A stretch of 64,000 nucleotides of DNA from Polynucleobacter sp. CS-Odin-A6 (GTDB taxonomy: Bacteria > Pseudomonadota > Gammaproteobacteria > Burkholderiales > Burkholderiaceae), in NCBI RefSeq assembly GCF_018882095.1, contig NZ_JACVPD010000002.1, positions 124,001-188,000 on the forward strand, in the 5' to 3' direction. The translations under genes were made by a program, and so were the position numbers. How positions within the stretch are numbered: the stretch's first letter is position 1; every line of letters begins with the position of its first letter. Positions 52,149 to 61,282 of this stretch are shown here, piece by piece. The notes under the pieces were generated by a model. It saw only the letters and a list, made by a program, of their open reading frames with translations. It was not told the origin of the DNA and did not search any database.

Positions 52149-53864
52149 ATGTACAAATATGATTACATTGACCAAACCTTGGTCGACCAACGAGTTACCC
52201 AATTTCGGGATCAGGTAGAGCGACGCTTAAACGGGACCTTAGCAGAAGAAGAGTTTCGCCCCCTACGTCTGCAAAATGGCTTGTATCACCAACGCCATGC
52301 TTATATGTTGCGGGTTGCTATTCCCTACGGCCTGTTAAGCGCAAAGCAATTGCGCACCCTTGCTTTTATTGCTGATCGATATGATCGTGGCTACGGCCAC
52401 TTCACCACCCGCCAAAATATTCAGTTCAATTGGGTGGAGCTGGAGCAGACTCCCAACATCTTGGCTGAACTGGCCAAAGTGGAGATGCATGCTATTCAGA
52501 CATCGGGCAACTGTATTCGCAACATTACCAGCGATGCCTTTGCTGGTGTAGCCGCAGATGAGTACATTGACCCTCGCCCTATTTGTGAACTGCTGCGTCA
52601 ATGGTCAACCTTGCATCCCGAGTTTGCACACCTGCCACGTAAATTTAAGTTTGCCGTCAATGGTGCCAAAGAAGATCGCACCGTTTTACTCTGTCACGAT
52701 GTCGGTATTGAGCTCAAGAAAAATCCAAATATTAATAACGGAGAATTGACTGCTGATATTTATGCTGGTGGTGGCATGGGCCGTACCCCTATCCTAGGTT
52801 CCTTGATTAAAAAAGATGTAACTTGGCAGGTATTACCAAGCTATTTAACAGCGCTCTTGCGGGTGTATAACCGCTTCGGCAGAAGAGATAACCTCTACAA
52901 AGCACGCATTAAGATTTTGGTCAAAGCTCTAGGCTCTGAAGAGTTTGCGCGCCAGGTAGAAGGCGAATGGTTGCAGCTTCACAGCGAATCAAAACCCAGT
53001 AATGATAATTTCACGCAGGCTGAATGGGAGCGTGTTGCCAAGCACTTTACTAAGCCTGACTATCTGAAACTTAAGCCAATCAGTAATGAAGCCATCCAGG
53101 CGACAGCATCCGAGATAGAAAGAGCACCATTTGCCCGTTGGCTAAAGCGTAATGTGAAACCCCATCAAGTACCTGGCTATGCTAGTGTGATTCTGTCGCT
53201 CAAGCCCCATGGAACAGTTGCCCCTGGCGATGCTACTAGCGCGCAGATGAATGCCATTGCTGATCTAGCTGAACAATATAGCTTTGGCGAACTGAGAGTC
53301 ACGCATGAACAAAATTTAGTATTAGCTGATGTAGAGCAATCCAAGCTTGTAGAACTTTGGCAAGCCGCCAAGAGGCAACATGTAGCGCTTCCGAACATTG
53401 GATTACTGACAGATATCATTGCTTGCCCTGGTGGCGACTTCTGTTCATTGGCGAATGCCAAATCACTCCCGATTGCCAAAGCAATTCAAGAACGCTTTGA
53501 TGACCTGGACTACTTATTTGATTTAGGTGATATCAGTCTGAATATTTCTGGATGTATTAACTCTTGTGGGCATCATCACGTAGGCAATATTGGTGTACTG
53601 GGTGTCGATAAAGATGGTGAAGAGTGGTATCAAATCACTTTAGGTGGGGAACAAGGCAATAAAGCATCTATCGGCAAAGTGATTGGACCCTCCTTCTATG
53701 CTAATGAAATCCCTGATGTCATGACTAGTCTCATCAATACCTACGTAGAGCAAAGAACTGCGGACGAGCCGTTTATTGACACCTACCGCCGCCTAGGCCT
53801 AACCCCATTCAAAGAAGCGGCCTACATGAACAACGGTAAGCACTCCAAAGGAGCGCTAGCTTAA
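52149..53864 (+). CDS. cysI: Sulfite/nitrite reductase haemoprotein (CysI type)
   Basis: 571 residues. Two ferredoxin-like half domains (FATRQNIQFNW-type segments near residues 80-100 and 380) precede the [4Fe-4S]/sirohaem ligand sets C426-C432 (CPGGDFC) and C469-C473 (CINSC). Full length of single-subunit assimilatory sulfite reductase. Reduces sulfite to sulfide. Cotranscribed with DUF934 and cobA, which makes its sirohaem. Confidence 0.94.
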   Translation: MYKYDYIDQTLVDQRVTQFRDQVERRLNGTLAEEEFRPLRLQNGLYHQRHAYMLRVAIPYGLLSAKQLRTLAFIADRYDRGYGHFTTRQNIQFNWVELEQTPNILAELAKVEMHAIQTSGNCIRNITSDAFAGVAADEYIDPRPICELLRQWSTLHPEFAHLPRKFKFAVNGAKEDRTVLLCHDVGIELKKNPNINNGELTADIYAGGGMGRTPILGSLIKKDVTWQVLPSYLTALLRVYNRFGRRDNLYKARIKILVKALGSEEFARQVEGEWLQLHSESKPSNDNFTQAEWERVAKHFTKPDYLKLKPISNEAIQATASEIERAPFARWLKRNVKPHQVPGYASVILSLKPHGTVAPGDATSAQMNAIADLAEQYSFGELRVTHEQNLVLADVEQSKLVELWQAAKRQHVALPNIGLLTDIIACPGGDFCSLANAKSLPIAKAIQERFDDLDYLFDLGDISLNISGCINSCGHHHVGNIGVLGVDKDGEEWYQITLGGEQGNKASIGKVIGPSFYANEIPDVMTSLINTYVEQRTADEPFIDTYRRLGLTPFKEAAYMNNGKHSKGALA

Positions 53865-53877
53865 TCATGGAAAGACT

Positions 53878-54426
53878 ATGAACCAGCAGATTATTTACTA
53901 CCCCAAAGGCGGTAAGCCCACCCTCATCGCTAATGAATGGCAGGTCTGGGATGGTGAGCGTGATGAAGGTAGCATTCCGGATTTAGTGTATGGATTGCAC
54001 AAGGTATTAGTGCCATTTCATTGGTGGATTACACATCATAAAAACTCAGATATCGCAGACAGGGCAAATAAAGGTGGAGTTGGTGTTTGGTTTGCTGCAG
54101 ATGATGACATTCTCAAGCATGCTGACATTATTGAAGAAGGCAAAAACCGCTGGCCGGTTATAGCTGCTCACTTCCCCATCTTTAGAGATGGTAGAAGTTT
54201 TAGTACCGCAGCCCTACTAAGAGATCGCTTTGAATGGCAAGGTGAGCTCCGTGCAATTGGAGATGTCTTAATTGATCAACTCTTACAAGGGGCACGTGTA
54301 GGTTTTGATACTTTTGAGCTGCGTCCTGATCAAAACCTCGAGATCGGACTGAAGCAATTTGATCTTTACGGTGTGACAACACAAAACAGCTGGCGTGCCA
54401 CTCGTAGCACTCAAGCGGCCATCTAA
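53878..54426 (+). CDS. DUF934 family protein
   Basis: 182 residues. Matches DUF934: a central ADDDILKHADI segment followed by WPVIAAHFPIFRDGRSFSTAALLRDRF and the closing DTFELRPDQNLE. The family is almost always next to cysI in beta- and alphaproteobacteria and likely serves sulfite reductase, but its biochemical role is not established. It begins 13 bases after cysI. Confidence 0.9.
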   Translation: MNQQIIYYPKGGKPTLIANEWQVWDGERDEGSIPDLVYGLHKVLVPFHWWITHHKNSDIADRANKGGVGVWFAADDDILKHADIIEEGKNRWPVIAAHFPIFRDGRSFSTAALLRDRFEWQGELRAIGDVLIDQLLQGARVGFDTFELRPDQNLEIGLKQFDLYGVTTQNSWRATRSTQAAI

Positions 54427-54449
54427 GTCAAAGGCACCACAGATACATT

Positions 54450-55304
54450 ATGAGCAATCCAAACAAACTCGGTAAAGTGTATTTAGTTGGCGCCGGTCCT
54501 GGCGCAGCTGATCTTATTACCGTGCGTGGAGCCAATCTACTGGCAAAGGCTGATATCGTGTTTCATGATGCATTAGTGGATCCCGCTATGCTTGACTTAT
54601 GCCCTCAAGCCATTAAAGAACCTGTGGGTAAACGTTGTGGCAAGCTTTCTTCTGCTCAACACTTTATCAATAAGCGTTTGATTGATGCGGCTCAAAAATA
54701 TCAAGTGATTGTTCGTCTAAAAGGTGGCGATCCCATGATGTTTGGCCGTGCAGATGAAGAGATTCAAGCCCTTAAGAATCACCATATTGAAGTAGAGGTA
54801 GTGCCCGGCATTACAGCAGCATTAGCTGGTGCCGCAGCGATTCAGCAATCCCTCACATTACGCGGTGTCTCCCGCAGCGTGGCTTTTGTTACTTTGGCAC
54901 AGGGCACTGAAACTTCATCCAACATCGAAGATCAACCGCAACTAATTCAAAATCCACAAGCCGATACCTTGGTGTATTACATGGGTCGCAAAGATGCTGC
55001 AAACATTGCCAAGCAATTAATAGATAACAGCTCATATCACTCTAGCAATACTCCTGTACATATTCTGGAAGCAGTCAGTACCAAGAATGAGCGTCATTGG
55101 TCTAGTTCTCTTGGAGAGCTAGCCAAGGGAAAAGCGAATGATTGGTTTGATACTGCTTCACCTGCACTGATTATGGTGGGTGAAGCCTTGAGAGAAAAGC
55201 AGCAGAAAAACAGCCCAATAAATGACTTACAGAGCTCTAGCTCCAAAATCGATAATAGCCTGCAAGACAGCCTCATCCTCACCGACAGCCGGCGTAGCGC
55301 TTAA
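54450..55304 (+). CDS. cobA: Uroporphyrinogen-III C-methyltransferase
   Basis: 284 residues. SUMT motifs VYLVGAGPGAADLITVRGANL near residue 10, VRLKGGDPMMFGRADEE near 90, and VPGITAALAGAAAIQQS near 115. Uses two SAM to make precorrin-2 for sirohaem and cobalamin. The last 26 codons (LQSSSSKIDNSLQDSLIL) are a tail antisense to cbiX. Part of the cysI cluster. Confidence 0.94.
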   Translation: MSNPNKLGKVYLVGAGPGAADLITVRGANLLAKADIVFHDALVDPAMLDLCPQAIKEPVGKRCGKLSSAQHFINKRLIDAAQKYQVIVRLKGGDPMMFGRADEEIQALKNHHIEVEVVPGITAALAGAAAIQQSLTLRGVSRSVAFVTLAQGTETSSNIEDQPQLIQNPQADTLVYYMGRKDAANIAKQLIDNSSYHSSNTPVHILEAVSTKNERHWSSSLGELAKGKANDWFDTASPALIMVGEALREKQQKNSPINDLQSSSSKIDNSLQDSLILTDSRRSA

Positions 55305-55589
55305 AGTAATTACAGGAAATTTTTCCCGGCAAGCGGACAGTAAAACTGGGAAATCGTTGCGCAAATGGCCGCCCTGACCAAAGAAAACGGGCACTATCAA
55401 AACCTCTGAAGCCCCAGCGCTAGCATGGAAAGCAATAGCCTCCTCCAAACTAGGCTCCATTAGCTCTAAGAAGGCTAGCTCGACCAGAACGTTGGGGTGC
55501 TGAGCTCTCCACAGAGAGACTAAGCGATCAAATGGCTCGCGCCAGCGGGCATCGCGGGCACCATGTCCAAATAAGATGATTCCCTGCAT
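55227..55589 (-). CDS. Sirohydrochlorin chelatase (CbiX/SirB small form)
   Basis: 120 residues, one chelatase domain. GHGARDARW with metal-binding His near residue 9, and FFGQGGHLRNDFP with the second His near 78. Inserts iron or cobalt into sirohydrochlorin, the next step after CobA in sirohaem synthesis. Its C-terminal codons overlap the end of cobA by 78 bases in opposite orientation. Confidence 0.9.
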   Translation of the reverse strand: MQGIILFGHGARDARWREPFDRLVSLWRAQHPNVLVELAFLELMEPSLEEAIAFHASAGASEVLIVPVFFGQGGHLRNDFPVLLSACREKFPVITLSATPAVGEDEAVLQAIIDFGARAL

Positions 55590-55668
55590 ATAAACCTTTT
55601 AAACTATCAGCATTAATTATCTAAGCTTACCCTGAATTTAAGCGCCTTACCTAGACCCACATAGCCGC

Positions 55669-56688
55669 ATGACAAATCTTCTCAGCCAAACTTGGTTCAT
55701 CGTCTTCATGGGCATTACCCTCGTTGGTGCCGTCCTATCAGCTGTTCACCATGCCGAAGTCATTGCCCACAAAACTGGGGAGCCCTACGGCACTCTAGTG
55801 CTATCCATTAGCGTTACTGTTATTGAGGTCTCCCTCATCATCGCCATGATGCTGGCTGGCCATGAAGGTTCTGAATTTATTGCGCGAGATGCCGTCTTTG
55901 CAACGGTGATGATTGTGATTAACGGTGTAATTGGGCTATGCATTTTTATGGGTGGCTTTAAACATCATGAGATGTCATTTCGCAATGAGGGTACAAACTC
56001 AGCATTAGCCGTACTTACCGCCTTAGCCACATTCATCCTGGTAATGCCCATGGTAACCGTCAGTACGCCGGGGCCAGACTTTACTCAGAGTCAGCTGGCT
56101 TTTGCAGGTATTGCCTCCTTTGCTCTTTATGGGGCTTTCTTATTTTTTCAGACAGTGAGCCATCGAAATTACTACCTCCCCAAAGCAGAAAAGCAAAAGA
56201 CAGATAGAGGTGCACATGCCGATAAACCTAGTAATCTCAAAACTAGTATTAGCGCACTGCTACTGCTCATATCACTTGGTGTGGTGGTAGGATTAGCCGA
56301 AGCACTCAATCCGGCTATTGAGGCCGGGGTAAAGATGGCGGGTGCACCAAAAACAGTTGTGGGTATCGCAATTGCTATGTTGGTGTTGATGCCAGAAGCC
56401 TATGCAGCAGTAAGAGCCGCAAGGGCAAATCGACTGCAAAGTAGCTTGAACTTGGCGCTGGGATCTGCGCTAGCTAGCATCGGACTTACCATTCCAACAG
56501 TTGCGGCAATCGCGATCATCTATGATCTGCCACTCAGCCTCGGAATCAGCAGCCTGAATATGACCCTGATGTACCTGTCATTCTTTATTGGGGCACTTAC
56601 CTTGGCTATTGGCAGGACTACCCTATTGCAGGGTGTAGTGCACTTGATTATCTTCTTTGAGTTTTTGTTCTTAAGTTTGGTGCCTTAA
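55669..56688 (+). CDS. chaA: Ca2+/H+ (Na+/H+) antiporter ChaA
   Basis: 339 residues, about eleven helices in two alpha-repeats. Repeat signatures LSISVTVIEVSLIIAMML near residue 44 and VLMPEAYAAVRAARANRLQS plus LALGSALASIGLTIPTV near 245 contain the acidic ion-binding sites. Exports calcium or sodium for proton. Divergent from cbiX across 79 bases. Confidence 0.93.
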   Translation: MTNLLSQTWFIVFMGITLVGAVLSAVHHAEVIAHKTGEPYGTLVLSISVTVIEVSLIIAMMLAGHEGSEFIARDAVFATVMIVINGVIGLCIFMGGFKHHEMSFRNEGTNSALAVLTALATFILVMPMVTVSTPGPDFTQSQLAFAGIASFALYGAFLFFQTVSHRNYYLPKAEKQKTDRGAHADKPSNLKTSISALLLLISLGVVVGLAEALNPAIEAGVKMAGAPKTVVGIAIAMLVLMPEAYAAVRAARANRLQSSLNLALGSALASIGLTIPTVAAIAIIYDLPLSLGISSLNMTLMYLSFFIGALTLAIGRTTLLQGVVHLIIFFEFLFLSLVP

Positions 56689-56755
56689 CGGCTTAGTACA
56701 ACATTTTGACTGCAAACAGTAAAATAAACACAACATTTAAAGTTACATAAAAAAA

Positions 56756-57466
56756 ATGAATCTATTTAAAAAGTATTTACGTAATGCAAAGTTTGCAAAA
56801 AGCTTTAATAAAAATCGTCCGGCTCTGGAAGATAATCGATTTGCCATGGAATGGGAAAAACGTTATCCCTGCCTTGATGATGCTACATCGACCACAGGTT
56901 TTGATGCGCATTATCTTTTTCATACAGCGTGGGCCGCAAGGGTGCTGGCAAACACGCGACCAAAACTACATGTCGATATTTCTTCATGTCTAAGATTTGT
57001 TTCAATGGTTTCGGCTTTCATCCCGATAGAGTTTTACGACTATCGACCGGCACAACTACACTTATCAGGGCTAGAGTCAAAACGAGCCGACATCATGAGC
57101 CTGCCTTTCGCGGATGATTCTATTGACTCGATCTCTTGTATGCACGTAGTAGAGCATATTGGACTAGAGCGATACGGAGACCCATTAGATCCACGTGGGG
57201 ACCTGAAAGCCATAGCTGAATTAAAACGCGTTACCGCCAAGAATGGGGATCTAATATTTGTAGTCCCTATGGGCTCTCAGTCCATCATTCAATACAATGC
57301 CCATCGAATTTACGCGTACGAACAAATCCTCCAGTATTTCTCAGGCTTTGACTTGATTAATTTTGCCTACGTTGATGACGCCGGGAAATTTACCGCAAAC
57401 GCTAATAAACAAAGTACCGATAACCAGCTTTATGGTTGCGGTTGCTTTCATTTTAAAAAAATATAG
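56756..57466 (+). CDS. DUF268 family protein (methyltransferase-like)
   Basis: 236 residues. The segment SCMHVVEHIGLERYGDPLDP with DLKAIAELKRVTAKNGDLIFV is the DUF268 signature. The order VDISSCLRFVSMVSAF, ADIMSLPFADDSIDSIS resembles class I SAM methyltransferases (nucleotide motif then D-x-x-x-LPF). Often found in surface-polysaccharide clusters, as here. No SD visible. Confidence 0.82.
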   Translation: MNLFKKYLRNAKFAKSFNKNRPALEDNRFAMEWEKRYPCLDDATSTTGFDAHYLFHTAWAARVLANTRPKLHVDISSCLRFVSMVSAFIPIEFYDYRPAQLHLSGLESKRADIMSLPFADDSIDSISCMHVVEHIGLERYGDPLDPRGDLKAIAELKRVTAKNGDLIFVVPMGSQSIIQYNAHRIYAYEQILQYFSGFDLINFAYVDDAGKFTANANKQSTDNQLYGCGCFHFKKI

Positions 57467-57561
57467 CCAAACCACCCATCAAAGTGTTGCCGATACGTAA
57501 TAGAAAAGCGCTCCTTGGATCTGACTAGCATTCAATTAATATCACCATACAACCATTATTT

Positions 57562-58566
57562 ATGAATGTACTAAAACATATTAGGCGGTTTTTTAAGTCT
57601 GCAAATAAAAGGGTTGTCCAGCCAATCAAAAGGCTTTTGAAACCCGTAACTCGGTGGCTTAAAAATGATCCCTATGAAATCATCCTAACAGCTAATAAAA
57701 ATTTTAAAGGATCAGACTTTGCCGTAGTGCGTGATGTTCTATCTTACGAACATTGCAATTTTAATTCCTGGAAAATTATGGCTCTCAGCCCGAGCTATGA
57801 AAGTGGTACGGAGAGCTTAAAAAGTGGTTCGACCCCAATTTATATTGCAATAGACACCATACATCACGACGCATTTGGGCATTGGTTTTTTGAAAGCGCC
57901 ATCTGGCTCCCTAAAGTAAAGGCTATTCTTGATGCCTACCCAAATTCTAAAATTTATTCTATGGGGTCAAGAGGATATAAGATGCAGATCTTGGAATATT
58001 TTGGCATCTCACCAGATCGAGTTGTCACTAAATTTTCTGAAAAAAATAATGTCTGCATATTTGTAAATCCCTGCACGTCAATCAACGATCTCTCAGAGCA
58101 TGACAAATTCAAGGAAATGCTAGTTGAATTTTCAGAGCAGTTTCATCAAACTAAAGTAAGTAAAGAAATTGATTATTTATTAATGCCCAGGCAAAAAAAG
58201 GGGAACTATAAATCTAATGATCGCGAAGTCGACACCGATGATATAGAGATCTACCTCAGAGGCATCAAGGACTCAAAAGTTTTTAGTAGTGAAAACTCAA
58301 AAGCCTTTAATGATCAAGTCCATATTGTACAAAGCAGTAAAACTTTGCTTGTTACCGATGGATCAGCTTTTTTAGTAAATGCTTTTTTGGCTAAAAATTC
58401 AGTTGTTATTGTTCTCGGCGATGCTCTTGTTCCAAATCAGCGTCGAGTACAGGAGAAATTACGCATTCTTTGTGAGCACATCGAACACAATAGTGCGGTC
58501 ATGTACATTCACAGTCCTAGCAATATTTTTACCAGGGACTGCATCTACCAATGGGTTAAGAGTTAG
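57562..58566 (+). CDS. Glycosyltransferase family 61 (DUF563) protein
   Basis: 334 residues. The GT61 (EOGT-like) pattern is HHDAFGHWFFESAIWLPKVK near residue 97, then the phosphosugar-binding LLMPRQKK near 212, and QSSKTLLVTDGSAFLVNAFL near 260. Transfers a sugar in extracellular polysaccharide synthesis; donor unknown. It follows the DUF268 gene by 95 bases; no SD visible. Confidence 0.82.
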   Translation: MNVLKHIRRFFKSANKRVVQPIKRLLKPVTRWLKNDPYEIILTANKNFKGSDFAVVRDVLSYEHCNFNSWKIMALSPSYESGTESLKSGSTPIYIAIDTIHHDAFGHWFFESAIWLPKVKAILDAYPNSKIYSMGSRGYKMQILEYFGISPDRVVTKFSEKNNVCIFVNPCTSINDLSEHDKFKEMLVEFSEQFHQTKVSKEIDYLLMPRQKKGNYKSNDREVDTDDIEIYLRGIKDSKVFSSENSKAFNDQVHIVQSSKTLLVTDGSAFLVNAFLAKNSVVIVLGDALVPNQRRVQEKLRILCEHIEHNSAVMYIHSPSNIFTRDCIYQWVKS

Positions 58567-58869
58567 TCTTTAATGCCAAGCATAGAGCAGACTGATTAAA
58601 AGATAGGATTTATAGCTGTAGAATTTTTCAGGTTCACCCAAGCCCCTACGCTATACCCTAGTTCAAAGCAATTTTTCCGGAAAACAGTCACCCCTCTAGG
58701 GAGGGGGTGAGGCTTAAATTGCTATTAGTTATTTATTAAAAGCTACATAGTACCTGGAGTCACTTAACCTGGAGGTGTTCAGACCCCAAGATACAAACTT
58801 ACCAATGAATTCACAAATATATTGCAGGCTAAAAGGTAAATAGATGAATTTAGAATTTATAATCATTCT
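58567..58869. other. 303-base intergenic region before the WecA-like gene
   Basis: No gene longer than nine codons. It contains an imperfect hairpin (TCACCCCTC with GAGGGGGTGA, 58688-58710), a direct repeat ACCTGGAG at 58752-58759 and 58767-58774, and the nine-codon leader ORF at 58844. Nothing else recognised. Confidence 0.6.
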
Positions 58870-58873
58870 ATGA
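58844..58873 (+). CDS. Nine-codon leader ORF coupled to the WecA-like gene
   Basis: ATG 58844 has a good SD (AAGG, 58833-58836, 7-base spacing) and encodes the hydrophobic peptide MNLEFIIIL, ending at TGA 58871-58873. The main gene ATG (58870) overlaps that stop as ATGA and has no SD of its own. This supports translational coupling through the leader. It could also be a chance feature. Confidence 0.45.
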   Translation: MNLEFIIIL

Positions 58874-59967
58874 CTGGTTTACTAATCGCATTTTTCTCCT
58901 CGCTGATTACCACCCTATTGATTATCCGATTTAATCATTTGCACAGCCGCTTCTCGGCAGACTTAGATTTATCTGGACCTCAAAAATTTCATAAGATTGC
59001 TGTCCCCAGAATTGGTGGAATCTCGATCGCAATTGGATTGCTACTGGCTATAGTATTAAGACTAATAAATTCGCCTAATGCCAGCCTAGAATTAAGTCTA
59101 CTCATCTCCGCTATTCCCACATTTGCCATTGGTGTTACTGAAGACATCACCAAAAAAATTAGCGTTCGCAAAAGATTATTTTTTACGGCCATGTCATCAG
59201 GCCTAATTGTCTATCTATTGCAGGCGCAGATTCTTAGGCTCGACATCCCAATACTTGACCTTATTTTTACTATTCCTTTTTTTGGCATTGCCTTCACCAT
59301 ATTTGCCATGACTGGTTTAGCGAATGCCTACAATATTATTGATGGTTTTCATGGCCTCTCAAGTATGGTCGCGATCATCACCCTATTGGCGATTAGCTAT
59401 GTAGCCTACCTCTTTGGCGATTCAACCATCATTTACCTGAGTCTTATTATGGTGGGTACCATTGCCGGATTCTTCATCTGGAACTACCCGAGAGGGCTCA
59501 TCTTTTTAGGTGATGGTGGCGCTTATCTCATTGGATTTTGGATTGCAGCCCTTAGCGTCTTAATCGTCTTTAGGCATCAGGAGATTTCTCCTTGGTTTGC
59601 CCTTCTTATTAATGGCTACCCTATTGCTGAAACACTCTTCACCATTTACAGGCGGAAGATTCATCAAGGGAAAAGTCCTGGCCAACCTGATGGCACCCAC
59701 TTTCACACCCTGCTATACCGTCGCATTCTAATGAATAAGCATCAAGATCAAAATTGGTTCTCAGCTAACTCTAGAACTGCCCCTTACCTGTGGGTGCTAG
59801 CTGGCTTGAGCATTACACCAGCATTACTATGGTGGCAATCAACCCCAATCCTAATCAGCGCGTCACTACTCTTTATCACCTTGTATGTTTGGCTCTACTC
59901 AAGAATCATTAGATTTAAAACTCCAAAGTGGCTACACCTTGAAAGAAAATTGGATAGTCAAGAATAG
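58870..59967 (+). CDS. Undecaprenyl-phosphate sugar-1-phosphate transferase (WecA/TagO/MraY family)
   Basis: 365 residues, about eleven helices. GlcNAc-1-P transferase motifs: FHKIAVPRIGGISIAIG near residue 37, ANAYNIIDGFHGLSS near 152 with the Asn/Asp pair, FIWNYPRGLIFLGDGGAYLIG near 198, and GKSPGQPDGTHFHTLLYRR near 275. Starts a lipid-linked glycan by moving sugar-1-phosphate onto undecaprenyl phosphate. Translation appears coupled to the leader ORF. The initial sugar is unknown. Confidence 0.9.
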   Translation: MTGLLIAFFSSLITTLLIIRFNHLHSRFSADLDLSGPQKFHKIAVPRIGGISIAIGLLLAIVLRLINSPNASLELSLLISAIPTFAIGVTEDITKKISVRKRLFFTAMSSGLIVYLLQAQILRLDIPILDLIFTIPFFGIAFTIFAMTGLANAYNIIDGFHGLSSMVAIITLLAISYVAYLFGDSTIIYLSLIMVGTIAGFFIWNYPRGLIFLGDGGAYLIGFWIAALSVLIVFRHQEISPWFALLINGYPIAETLFTIYRRKIHQGKSPGQPDGTHFHTLLYRRILMNKHQDQNWFSANSRTAPYLWVLAGLSITPALLWWQSTPILISASLLFITLYVWLYSRIIRFKTPKWLHLERKLDSQE

Positions 59968-60053
59968 TGGAGTGCTACATGGCATTAGCGAGCGCTTCTT
60001 GCAAAACCGCTATTTAGACCAACTTGAAACAAGATAGTTCGTTTCGCAAAAAG

Positions 60054-60296
60054 CTATTTTTTCAACTTTAAGCGAACGCCTGGCCCCTCTTCTAGAGAGC
60101 CAATAAATTCAACTCCAGCATCTTCAAAAGTCTGCTGAATTGCATGCAGTACCTTGACGCTGGCCGAATCCGGCACTCCATCAAAAGCCTCGATCCTACG
60201 AATGCTGGATAAGCTAACTCCGGCCTGATCGGCCAAATCAGATCCAGACCATCTAATAAGGGCCTTTGCAGCCCGCACTTGCGCACCTGTAATCAT
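60054..60296 (-). CDS. XRE-family transcriptional regulator
   Basis: 80 residues. The compact repressor-like HTH reads AQVRAAKALIRWSGSDLADQ, AGVSLSSIRRIEAFDGVP, then LHAIQQTFEDAGVEFIG. Widespread small regulators of this pattern are common near mobile elements. Divergent from the interrupted integrase gene with a shared palindrome. Confidence 0.85.
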   Translation of the reverse strand: MITGAQVRAAKALIRWSGSDLADQAGVSLSSIRRIEAFDGVPDSASVKVLHAIQQTFEDAGVEFIGSLEEGPGVRLKLKK

Positions 60297-60308
60297 TAGA
60301 CATATAAT

Positions 60309-60324
60309 GTGTCATTATTGACAC
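60309..60324. promoter_or_regulatory. Palindrome between the XRE regulator and the integrase
   Basis: GTGTCA (60309-60314) and TGACAC (60319-60324) flank TTAT. It lies in the 46-base divergent gap, so the XRE protein may repress both genes from here. Confidence 0.6.
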
Positions 60325-60342
60325 TTTTAGTTTCTTTAAATT

Positions 60343-61278
60343 ATGAAATCAGCTCAACTGCAACAGGATAACGCATCTAGACTGCTTATCAAAACTCTAC
60401 AAAGAATAGAAGGCGCCTACGCCCCAGCAACCATTCGAGCCTTTGGAGCACATTTCAATACCTTCATCATCTATTGCAAAGAAAATCAAACTGCCCCGCT
60501 ATCCACGCACCCATCTGTTGTCAGCAACTATATCAATAGCCTAAGTGATGGCAAATTTACCTCAACCTATATTCGCCGAATCCTAGTTTTAATTTCAACC
60601 ATCCACAAACTCAATCGCCTTGAGGATCCCACGAAAGATTGTGATGTACAACTAGCAATGCGCAAAATGCACAGAAAATTAGGTAGATTCAGCAAACAAG
60701 TAGCCGCCATAACAAAAGACATCTTGCAAAAAATGCTGTTAGCAACGGGGCTAGATCTGCGAGGGATCCGAGATAGGGCGTTATTGCAGGTAGCCTACGA
60801 TACGCTGTGCAGACGAAGTGAATTAGTCGATTTAATGGTGCAGGATATTACAAAAAATGTTTCCACAACCCAACAGAGATTTTGCCTCTCCATTAAATTG
60901 CGAAAAAGCAAAAGCGATCAAAATAGCCGAGGAAAATGGCTGCACCTATCAGAGCTAGGAAGCGTGGCACTCCAAGAATGGTTAATTGCTGCGAATCTTT
61001 GACAGGGACAAATCTTTAGAGGAATTAATAGAGGAAATAAGATTGGCGAAAAACTATGTTGCGGTCAATTAGCCCGAATTTATAAAAAGATTGTCAATAA
61101 AGCTCAGATAAATTGCGATGCCATTAAAAATATTAGCGGTCACTCGATGCATGTGGGTGCGGCTAAAGATTTATTGCGGGAAGGGGTGAGTCTTCCAAAT
61201 ATTATGAATCGTAGAAGATGGTCAAAAACAAACACCGTGATGCGTTATGTTGAGCAAATAGCACCTACCGATCATTAA
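60343..61278 (+). pseudogene. Tyrosine-recombinase integrase interrupted by one in-frame TGA
   Basis: The frame 60343-61278 is 312 codons and open except for TGA at 61000-61002. The first part (219 residues) has an N-terminal core-binding domain and CRRSELVDLMVQDI with catalytic Arg I. After the stop, in the same frame, come GQIFRGINRG, ISGHSMHVGAAKDLL and the RRWSKTNTVMRYVEQ motif with nucleophile Tyr. In the family the box is H-x-x-R; here it reads HSMH, so the second catalytic Arg is His. Both the stop and this change predict no activity. Codon use matches the neighbouring island. Confidence 0.82.
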
Positions 61279-61282
61279 AAAT

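Noticed and set aside
58752..58774. Attachment site from the direct repeat ACCTGGAG
   Set aside because: Only eight bases, 15 bases apart, with no third copy near the integrase remnant; too weak.
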